From: Minicystis rosea
GTDB lineage: Bacteria > Myxococcota_A > Polyangia > Polyangiales > Polyangiaceae
NCBI GenBank assembly: GCA_001931535.1
Contig: CP016211.1
Location: 5,501,573 to 5,565,572 of the forward strand
DNA length: 64,000 bases
Direction of reading: 5' to 3'
Position numbers and translations under genes: made by a program. Below, piece after piece: positions 26,412 to 35,224 of this stretch. Position 1 is the first letter of the stretch. Each line of letters starts with the position of its first letter. Below the pieces are notes generated by a model. That model was not told the DNA's origin. It did not search any database and saw nothing but the letters and a program-made list of their open reading frames with translations.

Positions 26412-27275
26412 ATGGCGGCTCGGATCATCGATGGGAAGGCGATCGCACAGAAGGTGCGCGACGAAGTGAAGGCCGAGGTCACGCGCTTCGTGACCACGCA
26501 CGGGCGGCCGCCGGGCCTCCACGTCGTGCTCGTGGGCGAGGATCCGGCGAGCGTCGTGTACACGCGCAACAAGGAGAAGGCCTCCAACGAGGTCGGCATG
26601 ATCGGGCACCTCCATCGCTTGCCCGCGGGCACCTCGGAGGCGGAGCTGCTCGCGTTGATCGCGCAGCTCGTCGAGGACGACGCCGTCGACGGCATCCTCG
26701 TGCAGCTCCCGCTGCCGAAGCACATCCGCGAGGAGCGCGTGCTCGACGCCGTCGATCCGAAGAAGGATGTCGACGGCTTCCACCCGATGAACGCCGGCCT
26801 CCTCTCCTCGGGGCGCGGCGGTCTCGTGCCGTGCACGCCGCGCGGGAGCATGCGCCTCCTCGCGGAGACCGGCATGTCGCTCGCGGGCGCGCGCGCGGTG
26901 GTGGTCGGGCGCAGCAACATCGTCGGCAAGCCGATGGCGCAGCTCCTCCTCGCGCAGCACGCCACCGTGACCATCGCGCACTCGCGCACCAAGGATCTCG
27001 GCGCCCTCTGCCGCGAAGCCGACGTGCTCGTGGCCGCGGTGGGCAAGGCGAAGATGATCCAAGGCGACTGGGTGAAGGAGGGCGCCACCGTGATCGACGT
27101 GGGCATCAACCGCACCGCCGAGGGCAAGCTCGTGGGCGATGTCGACTTCGACGCGGCCCGCGAGCGCGCCGCGTGGATCACGCCGGTGCCGGGCGGCGTC
27201 GGGCCGATGACGATCGCCTGCCTGCTGGAGAACACCCTCTTGGCCGCGAAGGCCCGCGTGGGCGCGGCCTCGTAG
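26412..27275 (+). CDS. folD: Bifunctional methylenetetrahydrofolate dehydrogenase/cyclohydrolase
   Basis: 287 aa, the standard FolD length. It interconverts 5,10-methylene-, methenyl- and 10-formyl-THF for purine and formyl-Met synthesis. Signature motifs: VVYTRNKEKASNEVGM with the catalytic Lys, GILVQLPLPKHI, DVDGFHPMNAGLL, the NADP-binding VVVGRSNIVGKPMAQLLL, and ITPVPGGVGPMTIACLLENT near the end. ATG lies 54 bp after the FHA gene. A hairpin follows the stop. Confidence 0.97.
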   Translation: MAARIIDGKAIAQKVRDEVKAEVTRFVTTHGRPPGLHVVLVGEDPASVVYTRNKEKASNEVGMIGHLHRLPAGTSEAELLALIAQLVEDDAVDGILVQLPLPKHIREERVLDAVDPKKDVDGFHPMNAGLLSSGRGGLVPCTPRGSMRLLAETGMSLAGARAVVVGRSNIVGKPMAQLLLAQHATVTIAHSRTKDLGALCREADVLVAAVGKAKMIQGDWVKEGATVIDVGINRTAEGKLVGDVDFDAARERAAWITPVPGGVGPMTIACLLENTLLAAKARVGAAS

Positions 27276-27291
27276 CGATCCGTTCGGCGCC

Positions 27292-27317
27292 GTGGCGCAG
27301 CCCTCGCGTTGCGCCAC
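27292..27317. terminator. Stem-loop between convergent folD and lipoprotein genes
   Basis: Perfect 8-bp stem GTGGCGCA/TGCGCCAC with a 10-nt loop, 16 nt after the folD stop and 20 nt from the end of the convergent gene. No U tract on either side. Confidence 0.4.
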
Positions 27318-27337
27318 CGCACGCGCTGCTCGTGCGG

Positions 27338-28171
27338 CTATGGAATATCGATGCCTGCGAGCGTGGCGGCGCCCGTCGCAACCTGCACCGGGACCTCGTA
27401 CGTCTGCTGCGTCGAAGTATCCTTGAGCACGATCTTCGAGAGCGACGAGAGTCCGGCGTTGAAGAGGATCACCGTCCCGTTCGTGCCGGTCGCGGTGGCC
27501 GAGTCCGAGTAGCCCGAGCCGTTGTCGTAGGCGATCTTCGCGCCGCCTGCGCCCCCCACGACCTGCACGCCCTTGTACGGCGCGTTGGCGTGATAGACGA
27601 AGAGGATCACCTGCGCCGCGAGCGTCGACACGCCCTGCGACGAGACGGTGGGCAAGCTGTACGCGATGTTCTGCATCGTCCCCAGATCGATGATGGGGAG
27701 CGTGAAGTTGCTCAACACCGGCAGCGACGCGAACGAGATCGTGGAGAGGACTTCGCCCGTGCCGCCGGTGTCGTCCTGCACGAGGAACCACGCCGGCCCG
27801 CTCGGGATCTTGGTGAACGAGAACGTCGTCCCCGCGGCCCCACCATACATTGTCGACACCATGCCGCCGACTTGAGGCAGCGCGACGATGGTGGCCGCAC
27901 CGGTGTACGGCTGCGTGCTCGTGTCATCGAACGTGCTCGAGACGATCCGATGCACCGTGCCGGTTTGATCGATCGTCGCCGGCGCGCCGCCTGTGCCTCC
28001 CCCGCCCTGACCACCGTCCTTCTCCGGCGTGCTCCCGCCGGAGATCGAAGGCGTGCAGGTCGAGCCTTCGCACCCGGGAGGCGCGGGATAGAGATCGGTA
28101 TCCTTCTGGCAGCCCGCGAGCGCGATCCCAGCGGCCAGCGCCGCGACCCCGAAATTCCAGACGAAGCGCAT
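27338..28171 (-). CDS. Putative lipoprotein of unknown function
   Basis: 277 aa from the ATG at 28171 (MRFVWNFGVAALAAGIALAGC), a clear lipoprotein signal with lipobox ALAGC; the longer frame to 28450 is not protein-like and overlaps lgt. A Gly-rich linker (GGQGGGGTGGAP) separates the lipid anchor from a beta-rich domain with repeated hydrophobic strands and Thr/Ser-rich loops (VHRIVSSTFDDTSTQPYTGA). The C-terminal domain contains GTVILFNAGLSSLSKIVL. Function unknown. It is last in the lspA-lspA-lgt run and is itself a substrate of that machinery. Confidence 0.85.
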   Translation of the reverse strand: MRFVWNFGVAALAAGIALAGCQKDTDLYPAPPGCEGSTCTPSISGGSTPEKDGGQGGGGTGGAPATIDQTGTVHRIVSSTFDDTSTQPYTGAATIVALPQVGGMVSTMYGGAAGTTFSFTKIPSGPAWFLVQDDTGGTGEVLSTISFASLPVLSNFTLPIIDLGTMQNIAYSLPTVSSQGVSTLAAQVILFVYHANAPYKGVQVVGGAGGAKIAYDNGSGYSDSATATGTNGTVILFNAGLSSLSKIVLKDTSTQQTYEVPVQVATGAATLAGIDIP

Positions 28172-28235
28172 GCGGCGAGGATACGCCTCACGGTCGCGCG
28201 GGGCCAACGAACCCGATCCTCGGCGCGTCGGGGCT

Positions 28236-29168
28236 CTACGCCGCGGCGACGGCCGGCAACGCGGGGCGGCGGAGGCGCACGTGCAGCGCGAACGCGAGCG
28301 CGACCAAACCGACGCCGATGAGCTGCGAGGTCGAGAGGCCCACGAGGCCGCCGCGATCGTCGTCGCGGAAGATCTCGAGGACGAAGCGACCGATCGCATA
28401 GAGCCCGAGGAAGGCCACGAAGACCTGACCGTCGTAGCGCTTGCGGCCATGGAGCCAGAGCAGGCAGAAGGCCGCGATCCCGAGCGACATCGCCGACTCG
28501 AAGACCTGCGTCGGCAGCACGCGGAGCGAGTGATCGGAGGCGCTGTGCAAGAGGCCCGCCTTGAACTGCGCTTCGCTCGCGGGGCTGTGGCCCGGGAACG
28601 AGAGGGCGATGCTGCTCTCGCTGCGAAGCCCGTAGCAGCAGCCCGCGAGCAGGCAGCCCATGCGGCCGAAGCCGAGGCCGATCGGGATGGCGAAGCCGGC
28701 CATGTCCGCCGCTTTCCAGAACGGGAAGCGATCGCGGCGCAACACGAAGACGGCCATCAACGACGCGCCGATGAAGCCGCCGTAGTACGTGAGGCCGCCG
28801 GCCCAGAACTTCGCCCACGCGAAGCAGTCGGTCGAGCGCGGGTGACAGACGCCCTTGGCCGCGTCCCAGATGCCGTGCAGACGCCCGTCGCACACGGCCG
28901 GCTCGACCTTCCAGTCGACGAGCGAGGGATCGGTGCAGAGGTGCACGTAGTCCCAGAAATAGCCGTCGGCGAAGACGTGGAGCAGGCGGCCACCAACGAC
29001 GCCCATGAGCAGGCAGGCGAGGCCGAGGTCGACGATGACGTCGGGATCTTTGCCGATGCGTCGTGCCCAGAGCGCCCCCGCCGCGGTGGCGAAGAGGAAC
29101 CCGCTCAAGAGCAGGAGAAAATACGCCGGGAACGCGATGTCGAAGACGCGGAACAGCTCCGGGCGCAT
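28236..29168 (-). CDS. lgt: Prolipoprotein diacylglyceryl transferase
   Basis: 310 aa with about seven TM helices. Lgt transfers diacylglycerol from phosphatidylglycerol to the lipobox Cys. Visible motifs: VGGRLLHVFADG in the first third with a His, GLTYYGGFIGASLM, the signature region GLGFGRMGCLLAGCCYGL (a Cys-rich variant of the GRxGNF Lgt signature seen in many deltaproteobacteria-related Lgt proteins), and GRFVLEIFRDDDRG near the end. An inserted Cys-containing extracytoplasmic loop (LCTDPSLVDWKVEPAVC) is longer than in E. coli. It follows lspA by 18 bp. Confidence 0.95.
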   Translation of the reverse strand: MRPELFRVFDIAFPAYFLLLLSGFLFATAAGALWARRIGKDPDVIVDLGLACLLMGVVGGRLLHVFADGYFWDYVHLCTDPSLVDWKVEPAVCDGRLHGIWDAAKGVCHPRSTDCFAWAKFWAGGLTYYGGFIGASLMAVFVLRRDRFPFWKAADMAGFAIPIGLGFGRMGCLLAGCCYGLRSESSIALSFPGHSPASEAQFKAGLLHSASDHSLRVLPTQVFESAMSLGIAAFCLLWLHGRKRYDGQVFVAFLGLYAIGRFVLEIFRDDDRGGLVGLSTSQLIGVGLVALAFALHVRLRRPALPAVAAA

Positions 29169-29186
29169 CGGTCGGTCAGCCTTCGC

Positions 29187-29960
29187 TCAAGTCTCTTTGG
29201 GCGCGGCTTCGCCGGCGGGGGGCGCCGCGGGCTCGCGGGCGATCTCGTCGGTGGCGACCGGCGCGGTCTCGACCTTCGACTCGCGGCGCGGCGTGAACAT
29301 GTCGATCGCCATCAAGCCGACGCCGACGACGATCGCGATGTCGGCGACGTTGAACGTGGGCCAGTGCGAGCTCGCGCTGAACAACTTCACCCACTTGCCC
29401 TGGTAGTCGATGAAGTCGACCACGTAGTTGTACTGGATGCGGTTGACCAGGTTGCCGATCGCGCCGCCGAGCACCAGCGGCAGGCCCCACTTGAGCGCCC
29501 ACTGCTGCGGCGTGAGCTTGCGATAAAGCGAGACGATGAAGGCGATGGCGAGGACCGAGATGCCGAGAAAGAACGGCCTTCGGATCGACTCGGGCTCGCC
29601 TTGGAGCAGGCCCCAGGCGCCGCCCTTGTTCCGCGCGAACGTGAACGCGAGGTGTCCCTTGATGACGTCGATGTGCCGCTCGCTGAACATCGCGTCCTCG
29701 AGCCGGCTCTTGGCCCACCACTTGGAGCCGAGATCGGCCGCGAGGGTGACGACCGAGACGATGACCAAGAAGGGGTAGCTCGGGCGCCATGCCGGGGCAG
29801 CCGGCGGCGCGGCGGCGACCTTCGCGGAATCGCCGGAGCCTGAGGCTTCGAGCGCCGCGGGAGCGCCGCTTCCGGCCTGCTCGTCACGAGGCTCCGCGCC
29901 CTCGGGCGTGGAGGGGGCTTGGCCATCGGCGGACGCGGGCGGTTCAGCTCGTTCGGTCAT
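29187..29960 (-). CDS. LspA-like protein with catalytic Asp replaced by Asn
   Basis: 257 aa from the ATG at 29960; a GTG at 29969 is an alternative. Signal peptidase II cleaves lipoprotein signal peptides after Lgt. Four TM helices are present with LAADLGSKWWAK, FARNKGGAWGLL, GGAIGNLVNRIQYNYVVDF and FNVADIAIVVG. In LspA the motif GNxxDR supplies one of two catalytic Asp; here it is GNLVNR (AAC codon), so this copy may be inactive or altered. It also carries a ~55-residue Ala/Pro-rich N-terminal extension and a ~40-residue C-terminal tail. It lies between a canonical lspA and lgt. Confidence 0.9.
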   Translation of the reverse strand: MTERAEPPASADGQAPSTPEGAEPRDEQAGSGAPAALEASGSGDSAKVAAAPPAAPAWRPSYPFLVIVSVVTLAADLGSKWWAKSRLEDAMFSERHIDVIKGHLAFTFARNKGGAWGLLQGEPESIRRPFFLGISVLAIAFIVSLYRKLTPQQWALKWGLPLVLGGAIGNLVNRIQYNYVVDFIDYQGKWVKLFSASSHWPTFNVADIAIVVGVGLMAIDMFTPRRESKVETAPVATDEIAREPAAPPAGEAAPKET

Positions 29961-30230
29961 GCGGAGCACGTCGATCTACGACAACCGCCGCGCCTCCGCA
30001 AAGCGCATTCGCCCCGGACCGTACGCGGCGGACGCAGGGCGGGGCACGCTCCGCGCCCGCGCCGCCCTTCGGATCCACCGACTACCATCGATTCCAGCAT
30101 GACCAGGGTCCCGGGGGCGATCCGACCCATGGTCCGCCGGTCGCGCTCCCAACCCGGCGACGGCCCGGACACCCGCCCTCGAGACGACGCACGGAAGCGT
30201 CCGTCGGCGTCGTTGGGCGCCGCCACAATT

Positions 30231-30246
30231 CGTTTGAGCTCAAACG
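30231..30246. promoter_or_regulatory. Perfect 16-bp palindrome between the two lspA genes
   Basis: CGTTTGAGCTCAAACG lies 5 nt after the stop of the canonical lspA and 270 bp before the second. AT-rich compared with its flanks. It could act as a terminator stem or as an operator. The remaining intergenic sequence (29970-30230) has no gene. Confidence 0.4.
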
Positions 30247-30250
30247 ATCG

Positions 30251-31081
30251 CTAGACCACCGGCGGCGCGACGGCGGGAGCCGCTTCGGGGGATTCGAGCA
30301 CGCGGCGCGCGCGCAGCATGTCGATGCCCATGAGCGCCACGCCCACGACGATGGCGATGTCCGCGACGTTGAACGTCGGCCAGTGATGATCGCGGCCACC
30401 CCAGCGCATCGAGAAGTCGATGAAGTCGACGACCCAGCCGTAGCGCATGCGGTCCACGAGGTTGCCCATGGCACCGCCGAGCGCGAGCGGCAGGCCCCAG
30501 CGCATCGCCGTCTGATCGCGGTGCACCCGCTGGTAGATGGAGATGATGAACACGATGGCCGCCGCCGAGACGACCAGGAAGAACGGCCGGCGCAGCGTGT
30601 CCGGCAGGCCGCGGAGGAAGCTCCAGGCGCCGCCCGGGTTCTGCGCGAAGATGAAGTCGAGGTGGTTCTTCCACACCTCGAACCGCTTCGGAGCGTGGAT
30701 CTTGGCGTCGAAGCCGGAGAGCTTCCCCTTGGCCCAGCCCTTGGTCACGAGATCGGCCGCGAGCGAGACCGTGGTGACGACGACGAGGAACACCGTGCCC
30801 GCGCTCTGCGACGGCGGCGGCACCGGGCCCAACCCGAAGGGCAACCGCGCGGACGAAGGGCCACGCGACGCCTCGCCGATCGGGCTCGCGACGGGAGCAT
30901 CGGCGCCGGTGAACGCAGCCTGATCCACCGGAGGAGCGCCGGCCGCGAGCGTGAGATCGACGCCGGGCCCCGCAGCAGGATCCTCGGCGCGACGATCGGC
31001 GGCGAGCGGGTCGGGCTCCACGGAAGGGGCCGGCGAGGTGTCGAGGGCGGTCGGCTCGACCGGCCCGGGGTCCTGATGCAT
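30251..31081 (-). CDS. lspA: Lipoprotein signal peptidase (signal peptidase II)
   Basis: 276 aa, long for LspA because of a Pro/Ala-rich cytoplasmic N-terminal extension of about 90 residues. The core has four TM helices and all motifs: SLAADLVTKGWAKGKL, FAQNPGGAWSFL, GGAMGNLVDRMRYGWVVDF and FNVADIAIVVG; the catalytic pair is the Asp of GNLVDR and the Asp of FNVAD. It heads a run lspA, lspA-like, lgt, lipoprotein on the minus strand. The ATG at 31081 is the only good start. Confidence 0.94.
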   Translation of the reverse strand: MHQDPGPVEPTALDTSPAPSVEPDPLAADRRAEDPAAGPGVDLTLAAGAPPVDQAAFTGADAPVASPIGEASRGPSSARLPFGLGPVPPPSQSAGTVFLVVVTTVSLAADLVTKGWAKGKLSGFDAKIHAPKRFEVWKNHLDFIFAQNPGGAWSFLRGLPDTLRRPFFLVVSAAAIVFIISIYQRVHRDQTAMRWGLPLALGGAMGNLVDRMRYGWVVDFIDFSMRWGGRDHHWPTFNVADIAIVVGVALMGIDMLRARRVLESPEAAPAVAPPVV

Positions 31082-31235
31082 CAGGGGGGCTTTCTACGCG
31101 ATGGGGCAAGAATCGTCGAGCCCGTGTCACCGGCGATCTGCCTCACCGCCCATCGCGCGATGTGGATGAGCTGCCCGCGGCCGGGATGCTGCATGCCGGG
31201 GCGTGGACATGCAGCGATCACGAGGGAGGGGTCTC

Positions 31236-32606
31236 ATGAAGTTTCTGCCCGTTCTCGCGCTCGGCGTAGCCGCGCTCGCCGGTAACCCGAGCGCGCGCGC
31301 CGCCGATGCGCCGCTCCAACAGGTCGAGTCGGAGGCCGCGGCGATCGCGGAAGAGGCGTTCGTCTATGGATATCCACTCGCCCTGATGGCGGTGACCGAG
31401 CAGCAAATGACCACGGCGCCCGCGTCGAGCTGGTTCGGCGCGCCCCTCAATCGGTTCCGGCACGCGGACCGCACGCCGGGGCCCGCCGATCGCATCGTGA
31501 TCCGGCCCAACACCGACACGCTGTACTCGAGCGCATGGCTCGATCTCTCGAGAGGGCCGGTGCTCCTCCGCGTGCCGGACAGCGGAGGCCGCTACTACGT
31601 CCTGCAGATGATGGATGCGTGGACCAACGTGTTCGCGGCGCCGGGCACGCGGACCACGGGCGACGGCCCGCACACCTTCGCCATCGTCGGGCCGCGCTGG
31701 GAGGGCACGCTGCCGCCCGGGATCGAGCCCATCCAAGCGCCGACGAACACGGTGTGGATCATCGGCCGGACGCTGCTCCGCGGGCCCGAGGATCTTCCGG
31801 CCGCGCGCTGGTTCCAACAACAGATCACGCTCACGCCGCCGTTCGGATCGACGCCCGTGACGCCTGGGCTGCCCCTCCGCGGCACGCCGCCGGAGGTGGT
31901 CGCCGCCATGGATGGGACCACGTTCCTGCGTCTCCTCGCCGCGCGGATGCGCTTCGATCCGCCGCCTCAGCGCGACGCGCCCCTGCTCGCGCAGCTCGCC
32001 CGCATCGGCTTCGAGCCGGGCATGTTGTTCACGCCGCGCCCGGACGTGGCCGCGATCCTCGATCAAGCCAAGCTGCGCGCCGAGGCGCGCATCGCCGCCA
32101 CGACGAACCGCCTCGGCGAGGACGTCAACGGCTGGCGCATGATGGTGCGCGGCATCGGCGAATACGGCACCAACTACGACGAGCGCGCGGCGGTCGCCAA
32201 CTACGGCCTGGGCGCGAACCTGCCCGCGGACGCGGTGTATCCGGCCACGTCCGTCGATCGCACGGGGCAGCCGCTCGATGGGAAGAACCGCTACGTCCTC
32301 CACTTCGCGCCGGGAGCGCTGCCTCCGGTCGACGCGTTCTGGTCGCTGACCCTCTACGACGCCGACGGCTACTTGGTGCCGAACACGATCGCTCGCTACG
32401 CCATCCGCGATCGCGACGCCCTCCGCTACAACGAGGATGGCTCGCTCGATCTCTACATCCAGAGCGATTGGCCCGGCGAAGCGCTGGAGAGCAACTGGCT
32501 GCCGGCGCCGGCCGACGCGCCGTTCACCCTGCTGCTCCGCCTCTATCAGCCGCGGGCCGAAGTGCTCTCCGGCGCGTGGCGGGCGCCGCCGGTGGAACGC
32601 CGCTGA
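31236..32606 (+). CDS. DUF1254/DUF1214 domain protein, secreted
   Basis: 456 aa. ATG at 31236 gives a signal peptide MKFLPVLALGVAALAGNPSARA with cleavage after ARA; GGGAGGGG lies just upstream. The DUF1254 domain follows (EEAFVYGYPLALMAVTE, RIVIRPNTDTLYSSAWLDLS, PDSGGRYYVLQMMDAWTNVF) and DUF1214 at the C-terminus (FWSLTLYDADGYLVPN, YIQSDWPGEALESNWLPAP). The family is widespread and of unknown biochemical function; a periplasmic location is predicted. A strong hairpin follows. Confidence 0.93.
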   Translation: MKFLPVLALGVAALAGNPSARAADAPLQQVESEAAAIAEEAFVYGYPLALMAVTEQQMTTAPASSWFGAPLNRFRHADRTPGPADRIVIRPNTDTLYSSAWLDLSRGPVLLRVPDSGGRYYVLQMMDAWTNVFAAPGTRTTGDGPHTFAIVGPRWEGTLPPGIEPIQAPTNTVWIIGRTLLRGPEDLPAARWFQQQITLTPPFGSTPVTPGLPLRGTPPEVVAAMDGTTFLRLLAARMRFDPPPQRDAPLLAQLARIGFEPGMLFTPRPDVAAILDQAKLRAEARIAATTNRLGEDVNGWRMMVRGIGEYGTNYDERAAVANYGLGANLPADAVYPATSVDRTGQPLDGKNRYVLHFAPGALPPVDAFWSLTLYDADGYLVPNTIARYAIRDRDALRYNEDGSLDLYIQSDWPGEALESNWLPAPADAPFTLLLRLYQPRAEVLSGAWRAPPVERR

Positions 32607-32622
32607 GCCGCGCCGCGCAAAA

Positions 32623-32665
32623 CCTTCACGCGCCCCGATGTCCGCCGCATCGGGGCGCGTGAAGG
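32623..32665 (+). terminator. 18-bp perfect hairpin after the DUF1254 gene
   Basis: Arms 32623-32640 and 32648-32665 are perfectly complementary over 18 bp (core CCTTCACGCGCCCCGATG) with a 7-nt loop. No U tract follows. Its length exceeds what a terminator needs; the only gene upstream is the DUF1254 gene, 16 nt away. Confidence 0.6.
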
Positions 32666-32826
32666 CGAGCGATGTCCCCGCGTGCAGCGAGCTCGGCCCC
32701 ACGCCGCTTCGAGCGCTTCATGCAGCTCGATTTCAGGCGTTTTGCAGCGCTTCCGGAAGCTCGGTCACCCTCGCCGCGAGCCGCATCGCTGGCCCCGCAC
32801 TCGCCATCCGTTTAGTATCGGGGCCC

Positions 32827-35196
32827 ATGCCCCGACCTCCGTGGAGCACACCCGTCGGCATCGACGGTGTCATCACTTCGTGGCTCGCCTCCGGCTACGT
32901 CCGCCCGTGCCTCACCGCCGATCGACGCATCGCCGCCAGCCCGGGCTCGTTCGCCGACGTGCCGGAGACGCTCGCGCCCGGCCTGGTCACGGCGCTGCGC
33001 GCGCGGGGTGTCGAGCGGCTCTACGATCATCAAGCGCAGGCCTTCGAGGCGGCGCGCGCGGGCAAGCACGTCGTCATCGCCACGCCCACGGCGAGCGGCA
33101 AGAGCTTGTGCTTCCACCTCCCGGTTTTGAACACGCTCGCGCGCGAGCCCGATGCGAGCGCCATCTATCTCTACCCCACCAAGGCGTTGGCCCGCGATCA
33201 GGAGGCCAACCTGCGCGCGCTCATCGGCGAGGCCGGGCTCGGCATCCCCGCGGTCGTCTACGACGGCGACACGCCGGGCGACGCGCGCCGCGCGGCCCGC
33301 GAGCGCAGCCCGATCGTGATGACCAACCCGGACATGATCCACGCGGGGATCCTCCCGCATCACGCCCACTGGGCGCGCACCTTCCAGAAGCTGCGTTACG
33401 TGGTCATCGACGAGCTCCACACGTACCGCGGCGTCTTCGGATCGCACGTGGCCCACGTGCTCGCGCGCCTCCGTCGCGCGGCCCGCTTTCATGGATCGGA
33501 GCCCATCTTCCTCTGCGCCACGGCCACCATCGGCAACCCGCGCGAGCACGCGGCGCGCCTCCTCGGCGTGCCCGAAGAGACGGTGGCGCTCGTCGATCAA
33601 TCGGGCGCGCCCCGCGGTGAACGCCGCCTCTTCGTCTACAACCCACCGGTGGTGAACGAGGAGCTCGGCATCCGCGCCAGCACGTGGAAGAGCGCGGTCC
33701 ACCTCGCCGCCGATCTGGTGAAGGCGCGCGTGCCCACCATCGTGTTCGGCCAGTCGCGCAACGGCGTCGAGGTGATGCTCAAGTACCTCCGCGATCGCCT
33801 CGCCGATACCAAGCTCCCCGAGGACGCCGTCATGGCCTACCGCGGCGGCTACCTGCCCGAGACGCGCCGCCGCGTGGAGCAGGGCCTCCGCGACGGCGAG
33901 ATCCTCTGCGTGGTGGCCACCAACGCGCTCGAGCTCGGCATCGACATCGGCGAGCTGTCCGCGGTCGTGTGTGCCGGCTACCCGGGCTCGGTGGCCGGCG
34001 CATGGCAGCGCTTCGGTCGCGCCGGGCGCCGCGGCGAGTCGAGCGTGGCCGTGCTGGTCGCGTCGAGCGCGGCGCTCGATCAATACGTCGCGCGCGTGCC
34101 GGAGACGCTCTTCGACGCCGAGGTGGAGTCGGCACGCATCGATCCGCACAACACCGAGATCCTCATTCAACACCTCAAGTGCGCGGCCTTCGAGCTGCCC
34201 TTCGTCACGGGCGAGCCTTATGCGTCCTTGCCGGGCGAGGACACCCACAGCGCGCTGCGCTTCCTCTCCGATCATGGAGTCGTCCACGAATCGAAGGATC
34301 GCTTCCACTGGTCGACGGACGCCTATCCCGCGAACCACGTGAGCCTGCGGAGCGTGGGTTGGGACAACTTCGTGATCATCGACAAGTCGACCGGCAAAGC
34401 GCTGGCCGAGCTCGATTGGCGGGCGACGCCGACCATGCTGCACGAGCAGGCCATCTATCAGCACGACGGCGAGCAATACCAAGTCGAGCGTCTCGACTGG
34501 GAGAACCACAAAGCCTTCGTCACCAAGGTCGTGCCCGACTACTTCACCCAAGCGATGACGAATCGAAAGGTGAGCGTCATCGAAGAGACGGCCCGCACCA
34601 AGCTCGGCCGCGGCGAGACCGCTTGGGGCGAGGTGAGCGTGGTGGAGAAGGTCGTCGGCTACAAGAAGATCAAGTTCCACACGCACGAGAACGCGGGTTA
34701 CGGCGACGTGCGTTTGCCGGACACGCAAATGCACACCACGGCCTTTTGGCTGACGGTGCCCGAGAAGCTCCTGGAAGAGCTGATGATGGGCCGGGCCGCC
34801 GCCATCGAGGGCCTGCGCGGGATCGCCGTGGCGCTCGAGACGGTGAGCGCGCTCGGGTTGATGTGCGATCCGCGCGATCTCGGGCAGACCTTGGGCGACG
34901 ACGGCGAGGAGAACGGCGCCCCGGCCGGCGGCGGGCGGGTGCCGCAAATGGGGTTCGATCCCACGCTGTTCCTCTTCGACAACGTGCCCGGCGGCGTCGG
35001 CTTGGCGGAGCGGATCCACGAGCGCGGCGCCGAGCTCGTGGCCCGCGCCCGCTCGCTCATTCGCGGCTGCGGATGCGACGGCGGCTGCCCCGCCTGCGTG
35101 GGCGCGACCGAAGCCGCGCCCGGCAGCCCGAGCCCCGGCGGCGCCCGCAAACGCGCCGCGCTCGCGCTCCTCGCGAGGATCCTGGAAGAGGCTTGA
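32827..35196 (+). CDS. MrfA/YprA-like DEAD-box helicase with DUF1998 zinc-binding C-terminus
   Basis: 789 aa from the ATG at 32827; the longer frame to 32437 overlaps the DUF1254 gene. Superfamily 2 motifs: LYDHQAQAF (Q-like), VIATPTASGKSLCFHLP (motif I), YLYPTKALARDQ (Ia), VIDELHTY (II, DELH), CATATIGNP (III), VVATNALELGIDIGEL and WQRFGRAGRRGESSVAV (V-VI). The C-terminal DUF1998-type domain has a four-Cys cluster GCGCDGGCPACVG. MrfA family members are 3'-5' helicases linked to repair of mitomycin-type DNA damage; role here is inferred from the family. Confidence 0.95.
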   Translation: MPRPPWSTPVGIDGVITSWLASGYVRPCLTADRRIAASPGSFADVPETLAPGLVTALRARGVERLYDHQAQAFEAARAGKHVVIATPTASGKSLCFHLPVLNTLAREPDASAIYLYPTKALARDQEANLRALIGEAGLGIPAVVYDGDTPGDARRAARERSPIVMTNPDMIHAGILPHHAHWARTFQKLRYVVIDELHTYRGVFGSHVAHVLARLRRAARFHGSEPIFLCATATIGNPREHAARLLGVPEETVALVDQSGAPRGERRLFVYNPPVVNEELGIRASTWKSAVHLAADLVKARVPTIVFGQSRNGVEVMLKYLRDRLADTKLPEDAVMAYRGGYLPETRRRVEQGLRDGEILCVVATNALELGIDIGELSAVVCAGYPGSVAGAWQRFGRAGRRGESSVAVLVASSAALDQYVARVPETLFDAEVESARIDPHNTEILIQHLKCAAFELPFVTGEPYASLPGEDTHSALRFLSDHGVVHESKDRFHWSTDAYPANHVSLRSVGWDNFVIIDKSTGKALAELDWRATPTMLHEQAIYQHDGEQYQVERLDWENHKAFVTKVVPDYFTQAMTNRKVSVIEETARTKLGRGETAWGEVSVVEKVVGYKKIKFHTHENAGYGDVRLPDTQMHTTAFWLTVPEKLLEELMMGRAAAIEGLRGIAVALETVSALGLMCDPRDLGQTLGDDGEENGAPAGGGRVPQMGFDPTLFLFDNVPGGVGLAERIHERGAELVARARSLIRGCGCDGGCPACVGATEAAPGSPSPGGARKRAALALLARILEEA

Positions 35197-35224
35197 GCAA
35201 GCTCCGCCTCTTCCGGAGCGAGGG

